Shown here: in pieces, positions 54,838-64,000 of the stretch | Layout of the letters: every line of letters begins with the position of its first letter | Position numbering within the stretch: the first letter of the stretch is position 1 | Translations under genes and position numbers: made by a program | DNA from: Diphasiastrum complanatum | Lineage: Eukaryota; Streptophyta; Lycopodiopsida; Lycopodiales; Lycopodiaceae | Direction: 5' to 3' | Assembly: GCA_029204225.1 (NCBI GenBank) | Contig: CM055102.1 | Location: forward strand, 9,993,456 to 10,057,455 | DNA length: 64,000 nt | Notes under the pieces: model-generated | Databases searched by the model: none | What the model saw: only the letters and a program-made list of their open reading frames with translations | What the model was told of the DNA's origin: nothing

Positions 54838-57227
54838 GGATGGGATCTATGGCAAATGGATGACTCGAATGCATCCACCATATGAAATCATTCTAGAATA
54901 GAATTGGCATACTTCACTTGACAAATGAAAGTAGATTGAGAAGATCTAATGACTTCTATTCCTAAAATGTAATGCAAATTACCAAGATCATGCACCTCAA
55001 ACTCCTTCTTAAGAGCATTCTTGATATCCTCCACATCTTGATTGTCTCCACCACTCAAGATGATATCATCCAAATAGACTAGAAAGATGGTAACATCATT
55101 TCTAGAATACCTATAATTAAAATGAATGATCATACTCGCTCATAACAAAGCCTTGAGAGAGTAAAAAAGTGTTAAGCTTAGCATACCAACTCCTTGGTGC
55201 TTGCTTAAGGCCATACAAACTCTTTTGTAGAAGACACACATGATTTGACTTTGTTGATGAGATGTAGCTCTCGGGTTGCTCCATGTACACTTCCTCCTCA
55301 AGATCACCATTCAAGAATACATTTGAAATGTCCATTTGCCATAGATCCCATCCATAAAGTGTAGCAAGTGAAATGATGACTCAAATGCTTACCATCTTTG
55401 CCATGGGTGCAAAGGTCTCATCATAGTCAATTCCTTGTTGTTGAGCATATCCTTTTGCCACTAACCTTGCCTTGTATAGCTTTATTGTCTTTAGGCAGCT
55501 CCACCAATCTCCATCTTCCATTCTTCATAAGAGCTTGATACTCGAGATCCATTGCTTGGATCCACTCCTCTTCTTTCCTTGCTTGATCTACATTTGTAGG
55601 CTCATCCAAAGAGGTTAGGAAAGCAACATAATTTCCAGAAACTACTTGCTTACCCTTTTGATCATATGTGAGCCTTGAAGGTACTTGTCTTTCTCTTGAT
55701 GTTCTCCTTGGCTTTTGACTTGATGAAGGTCCATCATCACCACCATCCAAAGTAAGATCCTTCTCATCAGCATCAAGCATGTTAGATCCATCCACTTTAC
55801 CATCAATCATGCTTGAAGACACCTTTGGAATGTTCCCCTCATCAAAAATGACATCTCTACCAACAATCACTTTGTTAGTAGAAGGAATGTAAACCTTGTA
55901 GGCTTTACTCACCTCACTATATCCAACAAAAATACATGTTCTTGAAGATGGATCCTCCTTGGTCCTATCATCAAGAGTAATGCTGACTTAGCATGTGCAT
56001 CCAAAGGTTCTTAGAAAGTTGACACTCGGCCTCCTCTTGAATAGCATCTCAAAAGGTGTCCTTTCATCCAAAATAGCACTCGGCCACCTATTGCACAAGA
56101 AACAACAAAGCTTCATTCCAAAATGGTTTGTCAAGATTAGCACTTAACCTCATAGCTTTTGCACTTTCACATAAAGTCCTATTCTTCCTTTCAACCACTC
56201 CATTTTGTTGTGGGGTCCTTGATGTTGAATACTCCCTCTTGATCCCATGCTCATCACAAAAGGCCTTGAACTTGTTAGATATGTACTCACCACCATTGTC
56301 ACCTCTCAAGCACTTGATCTTTGTGGAAAATTGGTTCTCCCTTGCATTCTTGAACTTGACAAAGACATCATACACTTCATCCTTGTTCTTTAGTAGATAG
56401 ATCCAACAAAATCTACTAAAATCATCAATGAATGTTACATACATCTTAGCTCCACTATTGCTAATTGTAGTAAATCCATGAATATCCGAATGTACAAGTT
56501 GAAAAGGCTTTGTAGATCTAGAAATAGATCTAGTATAAGGTAGTCTATGTGACTTAGACAAAGCACAAGACTCACAAACATGCTTGTCATTACTTAAGGA
56601 ACTTGGAAGACCAATCACAACCTTATTCCTTGCCATTATCTCCAATGACTTGAAGCTGAGGTGTCCCATCCTTTTGTGCCAAACCTCTTGAATAGAAATT
56701 TTCTCCCTTGCAACACATCCAACTTGGTTAGCAATAACACAAGCATCAAGTTTGAACAACTTCCCTTGCCTTTTACCTTTTCCAATCAAGACATCCTTCC
56801 TTTTGATCAAACAAGCCTCTACATCAAACTCCACCTTGAGGCCCTTACTTAGCATTTGACTCACACTAAGCAGATTCTTGGTAATAGATGGAATAAACAA
56901 GACGTCCTCTAAATGAACATTCCTATTTGTAGAGAGAGAAATAGGAATTGTGCCAATCCCTTTGATTGCACACTCACCATCATTGGCCGTGTAGATCACC
57001 CTCTTGTCATCTCCATATGCCAACAAAGAAGTGAAGTACTCTTTATGAAAGGTCATGTGTGAACTTTCTCCACTATCAATCCACCAAGGATCTAGATCTC
57101 CATCATTAGCAAGCATACATGAAGACATCACAAAAGCATCATCATTTGCATCTTGAACATCCAAACCATCCTCATCAAGAGGAAGATTACCTTGCTTGTC
57201 TCCTTGATCTCTCTTCTTCTTGTAGCA
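54838..57227 (-). pseudogene. Copia pol of the two-LTR element
   Basis: From right to left: protease (WWIDSGESSHMTFH), FIPSITKNLLSVSQMLSKG, GAG-pre-integrase (VWHKRMGHLSFKSLEIM, CESCALSKSHRLPY), integrase (FQLVHSDIHGFTT, YVTFIDDFSRFCWIYLLK, LRGDNGGEYIS, TPQQNGVVERKNRT), a frameshifted stretch near 55915-56090, YIPSTNKVIVGRDVIFDEG, RRTSRERQVPSR, and reverse transcriptase ([87 protein letters not shown]). A segment before ARLVAKGY is deleted. Pol stops near 54861, so RNase H is missing. Integrase up to 56088 is one unbroken frame of 358 codons. A 23 bp inverted copy of reverse transcriptase lies between pol and the LTR. Confidence 0.9.
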
Positions 57228-57986
57228 CTCATTTGCAAAGTGTCCTTTGATGCCACAATAGAATCACTTGAGCTTTGATCTATCCTTCTTTTTGCCACTT
57301 GAAGAAGCATCCAGTTGATCTTGCCCTTTAGAACACGTACTTTTGGTTTTGCCCTTGAATTTGCCCCTTTGTGAACATAGCATCCTCTTGAAGTGTCGAT
57401 ATAGATCCACCTCTTGCTTGAAGCCTATATTCCTCATTGATCAAGATCTCTTGAAGATCCATCAAACTTGGCAAAATATTTTGAATAGCAGTACTTTGAG
57501 CAATTTTATCATGAGCATCCAACATGCCATTAAGAATCACTTGAATAAGCTCTCCTTCCTTAATGCTTTCATCTATGCAAGCTAACTCATCATTCAATGC
57601 TTTCATTCTCAAAACAAAAGTACTGGGACTTTCTTCATTCTTTTGCAAACAAGAAAAGATTTGTCTTCTTAGAGTCAGCACTCTAGAAGTAGACTTGGAT
57701 TCATAAAGCTTCTTCAATAGATTCCAAGCTTCCAAAGATGATGTGCACTTACCAACTTCCTTGAGAAGTTCATTGGTAACATTCATCGTTATCATGTGTA
57801 GAGCCTTGGCCCTCTTGTCATACCTCAATTGATCTTGTTGTGTTGCTGGTCTCTCCTCCAAACTACAACAATATCCAAAACATCATTCATCTCAAGAAGT
57901 GACTCCATCCTCACTTTCCACAATGAATAGTTACTTGAGGTAAGCCTATCATTGGCTTCCAACATGACTCCAATTGAGGTTGCCAT
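57228..57986 (-). pseudogene. Copia gag of the two-LTR element
   Basis: Starts at ATG 57984-57986 (MATSIGVMLEANDRLTSSNYS, intact LWKVRMESLLEMNDV). After a shift near 57865 a long open stretch reads DKRAKALHMITMNVTNELLK, SLEAWNLLKKLYESKSTSRV, VLRMKALNDELACIDESIKE, AIQNILPSLMDLQEILINEE. The zinc knuckle near 57235-57275 reads FYCGIKGHFANEC; the cysteine that should come just before FYC is a TGA stop. One repair-free reading is therefore impossible and the protein is not made as such. Confidence 0.85.
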
Positions 57987-58573
57987 GTAGCAATGACCTG
58001 ATCTTCTCTTTCAACCTACTTCAATGCACAAATCACTCCTTTGAACAACAACAAATACTTTCAAAAGAAATCACCAAGATTTGAAACTATCTCACAAATT
58101 CTCTTCTAGCACTTATCCAAGCAATTCAACACATAGAATCATGGAATCTTGATCACCCTATGATCTATCCTCAATCTATTGACTTTTGCCACTTCCTAAG
58201 ATTGAAACACACTCAAATGAAGTCCAGCAACCTCACTATCTAGAGATCCAATCAAAATTAGGGTCTTGACAAAATCACAAAAAATTGAATATTCAAAATC
58301 TACATGCAAATGTTAAAAATTTGAGATGCAATCTATAAGCCACCACTTAGGCTGAACCAATAATCCAAAAATCGGCCAAATCCAGTATGTGAATTCAAAA
58401 ATTAGAATTGAACAAGTATATTGACCTATTTATGTTTTGATCTACAAAAGATCCAATCTACAAAAGCAAAAAATCTGATTTTGGTGTAGAATCCTCTCTA
58501 GCATGCTCTAGACTTGATTTCTTCACCAAATCATTGATAGATCTGATTTCCTCCTTCATAACCTGAAACACAA
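57987..58573 (-). other. Untranslated leader of the two-LTR Copia element
   Basis: About 590 bp between the primer site and the gag ATG, AT-rich, no gene seen on either strand. The phrase aatcaccaagatt-gaaa recalls the LTR text but is not a repeat copy. Confidence 0.6.
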
Positions 58574-58585
58574 GCTCTGATACCA
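58574..58585 (-). other. Copia primer-binding site
   Basis: GCTCTGATACCA on the plus strand, an exact reverse complement of TGGTATCAGAGC, directly adjoining the LTR start at 58586. Confidence 0.95.
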
Positions 58586-58894
58586 TGTGAAAGATTTCAG
58601 ATCCTTAATATCCAATCTACTTGAATGATCTTTGGTTAGGAAGAGAAATACACTACCAATCTCACCAATGTAGAAAAATTAGAATCTACACACAATTTGA
58701 GATGCAAACACTAATAGAACTTGATCAAACTTGAATGAAATAATTATGTACTGTTGCTGTCTGTAAAAATCCAGCAAGCTACTATATTTCACACTTGTGG
58801 ATCCAAAAATAGCAAATATAGATCATTCTACACATAGAATTGCAAGCAATCACCAAGATAGTGCACCAATGGATAGTAGAACCCAAGAGAACCA
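58586..58894 (-). repeat. 5' LTR of the two-LTR Copia element (309 bp)
   Basis: Begins TGTGAAAGATTTCAGATCC beside the primer site and ends gagaacca. It is the partner of 54524-54835. The divergence of several per cent from its partner shows the insertion is not recent. A short TATA-like tactatatttcac lies mid-LTR on the plus strand. Confidence 0.9.
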
Positions 58895-59920
58895 TGTATA
58901 AGCATGAAATGAGGTAGAGAAGATGCCTTTTTCCTATGGCTACACAAACCTGCTAGGGATATCGTCAAAGCCCATATTACCTTCCTTTATCTACGCCAAT
59001 ACATGATTGAAGCATCCATTGAACTTGCCGCAAATCCCTCTACTAAACTCCTTGCTCATCTTGGTGATGTCGATAATATTAGAGAAATTGAATGCCTGCT
59101 TAAAAGACCTAGCATCTCTACTTTACAAGGCAAATTCTTGCAAAACTCTAGTAAACGTATAGGCACTTTCAGTCTGAACAACCCTAGCTCTATTCTCTCT
59201 GGCCAAGGTAAAAGAAGAAAGTTTACTTGATACAAGGGAAAAGAAGGACAAGGAAGTGGTACAAAAAGCGATTTACCAGTCAAGAAGCTAAATTTCTATC
59301 GGGATTGATATGTTTGCAGGACGAGATGGTTTTGGAAAGGAGGGAGGTAATCAGAAATACATTGGATCACTTTAGCTCATTACGCATGAAAAAAGAAAAA
59401 ACTCTTTTTACATTCACTTTATTGCAATAGATTTTTTGAGACCATTCATGTGAAGAAGTTTTATTCTCACACCTTACTACAATTATTCGGCTTTATACAT
59501 GAGTCCTTCGATGATATAGTGTTTGGTTGGTCATACATGTCGAATGTCAAAATGGAATGGTATTTTCCTTATAAAGTTTTCTGCAATTTTCAAATTGAAA
59601 ATCTTCAAGTTTGCTCGTGCTCTGCTTTTAAACGTTTCAAAGGCTTTGTTTCAAATAAGTTCAGTCATGTTGTAACTACAGATTGCAGCTTTATCTGTAG
59701 TAAGGTCCTTAAATGTTCATTGGAAAAAGGACTTAATCATATAGTATTGCAACATGCTAATTTTCAATGTATTGCTATGGAATTACATAATGGATGGTTC
59801 AAACTCATGAAACTGTTACCTATGTACCCTAATACAGATGTAGAAATGCATGTTGCTTTTTGTAGGAAAAGTGCTAAAGAACAAAAAATGGATTCAAGGA
59901 AACATTGTCCCATTACATAA
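58895..59920 (+). other. Degraded open region, possibly Penelope-like retroelement
   Basis: The longest frame, 59450-59920 (156 codons), contains CSCSAFKRFKGFVSNKFSH, VVTTDCSFICSKVLKCSLE, KGLNHIVLQHANFQC and GWFKLMKLLPMYPNTDVE. The order of a short cysteine patch, a HVVTTD-type motif and KGLNHI reminds me of the region before reverse transcriptase in plant Penelope-like elements, but this is memory-based and weak. An earlier frame (59003-59230) has ASIELAANPSTKLLAHLGD. No reverse transcriptase or GIY-YIG motif is seen to confirm it. It could equally be a fragment of an unknown host gene. Confidence 0.3.
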
Positions 59921-60716
59921 AATAGAAGGTACCAACAATGAACACAAATGGCTTTATGTCTTTCAACTCTTTTGGTCCCCATTCAAACAAATCTCAACCA
60001 CTAGAATCAATCTGATGGTCCTCGTTGAGATTCCCTTCACTGTTGATCTTGCTTCAACTCGATCTGATGGCCGGGAGACCGTCTGCGCACTAAAACTGAG
60101 TCTTGGAGCCCCTATCCACACAAATACACAAAGGACTAAATTCAGTTGGACATGCAGGCTGAAGCGTGAGCCTCTCTCTTTCTTTCACTTGCTTTTTCCT
60201 CCTTTGTTGGTAGCTATGGATTTGGTGGGTTTCATGGCCGCCCAAGCAAACTCATCCAGCTCTCACTCTAGTCCACGGCCGCCCACGACCATCTACCAGC
60301 CCTTTGTCCTCAGTAAAATAGCCAACTTCAACACTGTTTCACCAGCTTTCTGATGCTTGTCTCTTCCAAATTTATACATCATGGAGGTTGCCCCACCACT
60401 ACCAATCTACAGGTTCAATTGGCTTATTAAGGGTAAAGAAATGAGCAAGTTCCAGCTTCAAACTCTTTCTTGCTTCTCTCCAATAGGAAACACAAGTTTT
60501 TGATTAATCCACAGAAGCTTTTAACAAAGCATTTCCTATAACAAGTGCATTAGGAATATTTTCTCTGTCCAAGAGCAACCTATCGAATCATCAAACATCA
60601 ATTTTGCCTCACCACAACTTCCGGATAGAGATTCCTCTTCCTCTTCCCAGCCGTCTCAAACCAAAACAAATTCAATTCCAAATGTTCCTTTTTGTCAGGT
60701 GGTCATGGCCACCAAG
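59921..60716 (-). other. Likely leader of a minus-strand Copia copy; no gene recognised
   Basis: Lies downstream (on the minus strand) of the primer site at 60717-60728, where leader and gag should follow. No gag motif can be read, so the body of that copy is lost or this is only leader. The plus-strand frame 59850-60353 has no domain. Confidence 0.35.
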
Positions 60717-60728
60717 GCTCTGATACCA
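60717..60728 (-). other. Copia primer-binding site
   Basis: GCTCTGATACCA on the plus strand, exact reverse complement of the plant initiator-tRNA site. The next bases, CGTTTCAAAC, would be an LTR start with TG changed to CG. Confidence 0.85.
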
Positions 60729-60985
60729 CGTTTCAAACTGATCGATTCAATCACCACAACACACCATCAAGTGCTTCAAGACAAGACACAACATGATTGC
60801 TCTCCAACAACAGTATATTCACACTATATTAACAAGTACAAAGAAAAGCAACTTAAGTGCTCAACATGGGCTCATAAAAGAATCAGCTCGATAATTCTAG
60901 AACTAAACAAAATGTGTCACCGTCAAACTTAGCAAGTAGACATAAAGAAAACAAACTTCGATTATTGCTAATTTAACTCAAGTCA
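60729..60985 (-). repeat. Partial 5' LTR of a minus-strand Copia copy
   Basis: Adjoins the primer site. Its last 130 bp match 40010-40130 (cgataattctagaactaa, caaaatgtgtcac, cataaagaaaac, gattattgctaat). It breaks off near 60980, where the unknown repeat fragment begins. Confidence 0.7.
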
Positions 60986-61129
60986 TCAAATTGCATGCAA
61001 TGTTTCCATTCAAGTGTGCATCTTGCAAGGGTGGAGAACATTGGAGATGCTACTATCTTTGATTTTTTCATAGATAGTGCTAGTATACATGAAGTGACTT
61101 GCCTCTTATTCTTAAGATTGATTATGTTT

Positions 61130-61289
61130 AGTACTTTATGTAGATATGACAAGACAATGAAGTTGAATGCTTTCCATTTTACATTTGTTGATAAAGCAAT
61201 TTCATTGCATAGTTTGGGAAATGGTGTCATAAAAGGAAAAATATCATTCAATGAAATGTACTTGAGATTCTTTGAGTCCTTGCCATCAA

Positions 61290-61290
<1 letters not shown>
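61130..61290 (+). pseudogene. Second copy of the unknown repeat-borne fragment
   Basis: KLNAFHFTFVDKAISLHSLG and NGVIKGKISF match KLNAFQSTFVVDKAISSNN and NGVIKEK at 38695-38580 on the other strand. The upstream 60995-61130 frame (FDFFIDSASIHEVTCLLFL) has no counterpart that I can see. Function unknown. Confidence 0.5.
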
Positions 61291-62040
<750 letters not shown>

Positions 62041-62110
62041 AAGGACATGGAATAGTCCTAATATGGTAGGCCGGCCCTCCAGTGTTTGAGATTATTGGTC
62101 ACGCCTAGAT

Positions 62111-62806
62111 TTAATACCAAGTCAAGGCCTGTTGGTGACTAATGACCTTGAGAGGACCCAGACACTCTAATTGAGACATATGGAGCAGTGCATATACATG
62201 TGACTGATATAGGTTCATTCTTGCATTGGTATGCAACATCCTACACTCTTCAGCTACTAATACACTGTGTAGCTTTTCTATAGTAGGCAAAGTGTCTTGG
62301 ATTGCAAAGCTTTGGACCAAATTTGTAAAGCCACTCCCTAGACCATTTAGGACAATCTGAACAAGCTCACTATCTTGAATCTTCTCTCCAATGGAAGCTA
62401 ACTCCCTATTAAGAGACTTGATTCTTAGCACATAATCTTGTGCATTCTCATCACTCCTCTTCATGCTTTGTAGAATCTGATTCCTAAGCATGAGAACCCT
62501 CGAAGTGTTTCTGGACTCATAGATAGATTTTAAAGATTCCCAAGCCTCTTTATCACTCTTACATGATGATACTTCCCTTAAAAGATCATTGCTTACATTC
62601 ATCTTAATACAGTGAAGTGCAAGCCTAGACCTCTTCTTGTATCTCACTAATTCCTGTGCACCTAGAGGTTCATCTTCATCATCTATTAGAAACTCATAAA
62701 GATCCTGGAGCACCATTAGTGACTCCATCCTCACTTTCCAAATAGCATAATTGGTAGAATTTAACCTCTCACTAGCTTCTAGAAGGTAGGCTCCCACTGA
62801 TCCCAT
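62111..62806 (-). pseudogene. Copia gag, 3' truncated
   Basis: Starts at ATG 62804-62806 (MGSVGAYLLEASERLNSTNY) and is open for 231 codons. It contains the intact AIWKVRMESLMVLQ, RYKKRSRLALHCIKMNVSND, SSCKSDKEAWESLKSIYE, RNTSRVLMLRNQILQSMKR, YVLRIKSLNRELASIGEKI, LVQIVLNGLGSGFTNLVQS and LHSVLVAEECRMLH. It is the least damaged gag in the window. Similarity to gag ends near residue 205 and the last residues (SHVYALLHMSQLECLGPLK) look like flanking sequence, so the element was cut before its zinc knuckle. It belongs with the LTR at 63437. Confidence 0.85.
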
Positions 62807-63424
62807 CTTACTTCAAGATTCTACACACAAGATATAGATTTGTTTGGACCTGAAACTCACAAAGGTTTCTAACTTGCAGTGTTTCACTCAAATGTTGACT
62901 TCTAATCCAACAGATGGATTTGTAATCACAGTTCTATCACTCCCTCACAAGCTGGAATGAAGATAAGATGAGATGAAAACTACACTCAAGCAAATCTTGC
63001 CAATCTTGGCTATTCTTGGACAAAAACTGACTCTATCTCTCTCATTCACTTTGATGTACTTTCAAGACCTGGTTTCCACTTTAAGAAGGTCTGAAATCAG
63101 CCTAGATTAATCAGTTTTCATGAAACAAATTCAAAACTAATCAATGGCGAGTGATCTTGGTAGCTTATCCTAGGATTTGCACCAAAAATTACATCAAACT
63201 GACACCATATGAATTTTCTATGATCCAATGAATATGGGTTATTAAATGCTGGTTCAGAGATGCCCACACGTGTGAACAATACGGATTTTGATCCTGAAAA
63301 AGTTTGGGATCAAATCCCCTCACCAAAACCTGGATACCAGCTTGCCCTTCCAATACTAGCTTTTTGCACCAAAACCTGCTAAAACTGGATTAGATTCAAA
63401 CACAGATCAATGGCCTTGTACTTG
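62807..63424 (-). other. Untranslated leader of the last Copia element
   Basis: About 620 bp between the primer site and the gag start, no gene seen. The length is similar to the leader of the two-LTR element at 57987-58573. Confidence 0.6.
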
Positions 63425-63436
63425 GCTCTGATACCA
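63425..63436 (-). other. Copia primer-binding site
   Basis: GCTCTGATACCA on the plus strand, exact reverse complement of TGGTATCAGAGC, directly before the LTR TGTGAAAAG. Confidence 0.95.
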
Positions 63437-64000
63437 TGTGAAAAGTACAGTACTAAGTACCATAAATGGATCTTTGAATGATCCGCAAGGTGATTGTATG
63501 CTTGTTAAACAATCTATCAAAAACTAGTCATCAGAAAACAAGATCTAGTTTAGCAGCTTGATAGGAAACAAGTAGAGACAATCAAAGCATTGATCAAATA
63601 GTCTAATCCAACTCCACACGTGTGGAAATAAGGCTGTAGTACGGCCCGTAGATAGTGTTTACAAAGTGCCAAAGCTGGGTTTCATTGGAAAAATAGAGTA
63701 ATCACCATACAATGAGAGGAAACTCGAGTTTCTCCTTGAGGCTCCAAAAAGTTTCTATCTTCTCACTATGGAGAATGGAAATACATAGTAAAACACACTT
63801 CCTTTTCAAATTTAGGTGAAAATCCAGCATGTAATAAGGAAGTAGACTCCACTTTCTTGTCCTAATGTGAAAACCCTAGCCTAGATCCAAGAGTCATGCT
63901 TGGTAGGTGCATGGTAGGTACAAATCTCATCATAAATCATGGTCTAGATCCTACAAAGTAGGAATCACTACCAAATAGACACAACCGCTCCTCTTGACTC
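63437..64000 (-). repeat. 5' LTR of the last Copia element, running off the window
   Basis: Begins TGTGAAAAGTACAG and matches the solo LTR at 46917-47607 with about a dozen differences over 564 bp. By that comparison another 127 bp should lie outside the window. Confidence 0.95.

Noticed and set aside
54519-58899. Target-site duplication of the two-LTR Copia element
   Set aside because: The five bases on the left (attgt) and right (tgtat) do not match, so I do not claim one.
59850-60353. 167-codon plus-strand frame with a Ser/Pro-rich end
   Set aside because: No domain, it changes character midway, and the region is probably a retroelement leader on the other strand.

Overview
This is a stretch of a large, repeat-rich land-plant nuclear genome. 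The evidence is Ty1/Copia elements with primer sites complementary to plant initiator-Met tRNA, a plant-specific S-domain receptor kinase, a tRNA-derived SINE and long AT-rich gaps. I cannot name the species; an angiosperm, gymnosperm or fern would all fit. Only three intact protein genes are convincing: an 809-residue intronless G-type lectin S-receptor-like kinase (20497-22926, minus), and two copies of a small gene of unknown function (5429-5917 and 35119-35613, plus). The two copies lie about 30 kb apart inside a direct segmental duplication.

Layout. 1-2.4 kb: end of an LTR with its primer site, then a Copia remnant in which gag is fused to integrase. 4.3 kb: SINE. 5.3-7.3 kb: copy A of the small gene. 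7.4-17 kb: a nest of three Copia elements (a minus-strand element with one LTR, a slice of plus-strand gag, and a plus-strand element with LTR, gag and pol). 19-20.2 kb: an RNase H remnant and a tandem duplication. 20.5-22.9 kb: the receptor kinase. 24.1-25.4 kb: four tandem satellite-like units. 26-33.3 kb: Copia fragments, a solo LTR and a foldback element. 35-37.3 kb: copy B of the small gene, then long microsatellites. 38-44 kb: more Copia pieces and a 1.84 kb multi-hairpin foldback element. 45.8-49.2 kb: a Gypsy remnant carrying a SINE and a solo LTR, both with visible target-site duplications. 52.4 kb: MITE. 54.5-58.9 kb: the only Copia element with both LTRs. 59 kb: unplaced open frame, possibly Penelope-like. 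60.7-64 kb: further Copia ends, one running off the window.

Almost every retroelement frame is broken by stops and frameshifts, so none is likely to be autonomous. Several copies carry a stop at the same conserved tryptophan codon of gag, as expected from decay of methylated cytosines. Five elements share CATTAG-type termini and appear to be one foldback/MITE family. I see no operon-like system, CRISPR array, rRNA or tRNA gene. The best candidates for undescribed biology are the duplicated unknown gene and the foldback family.
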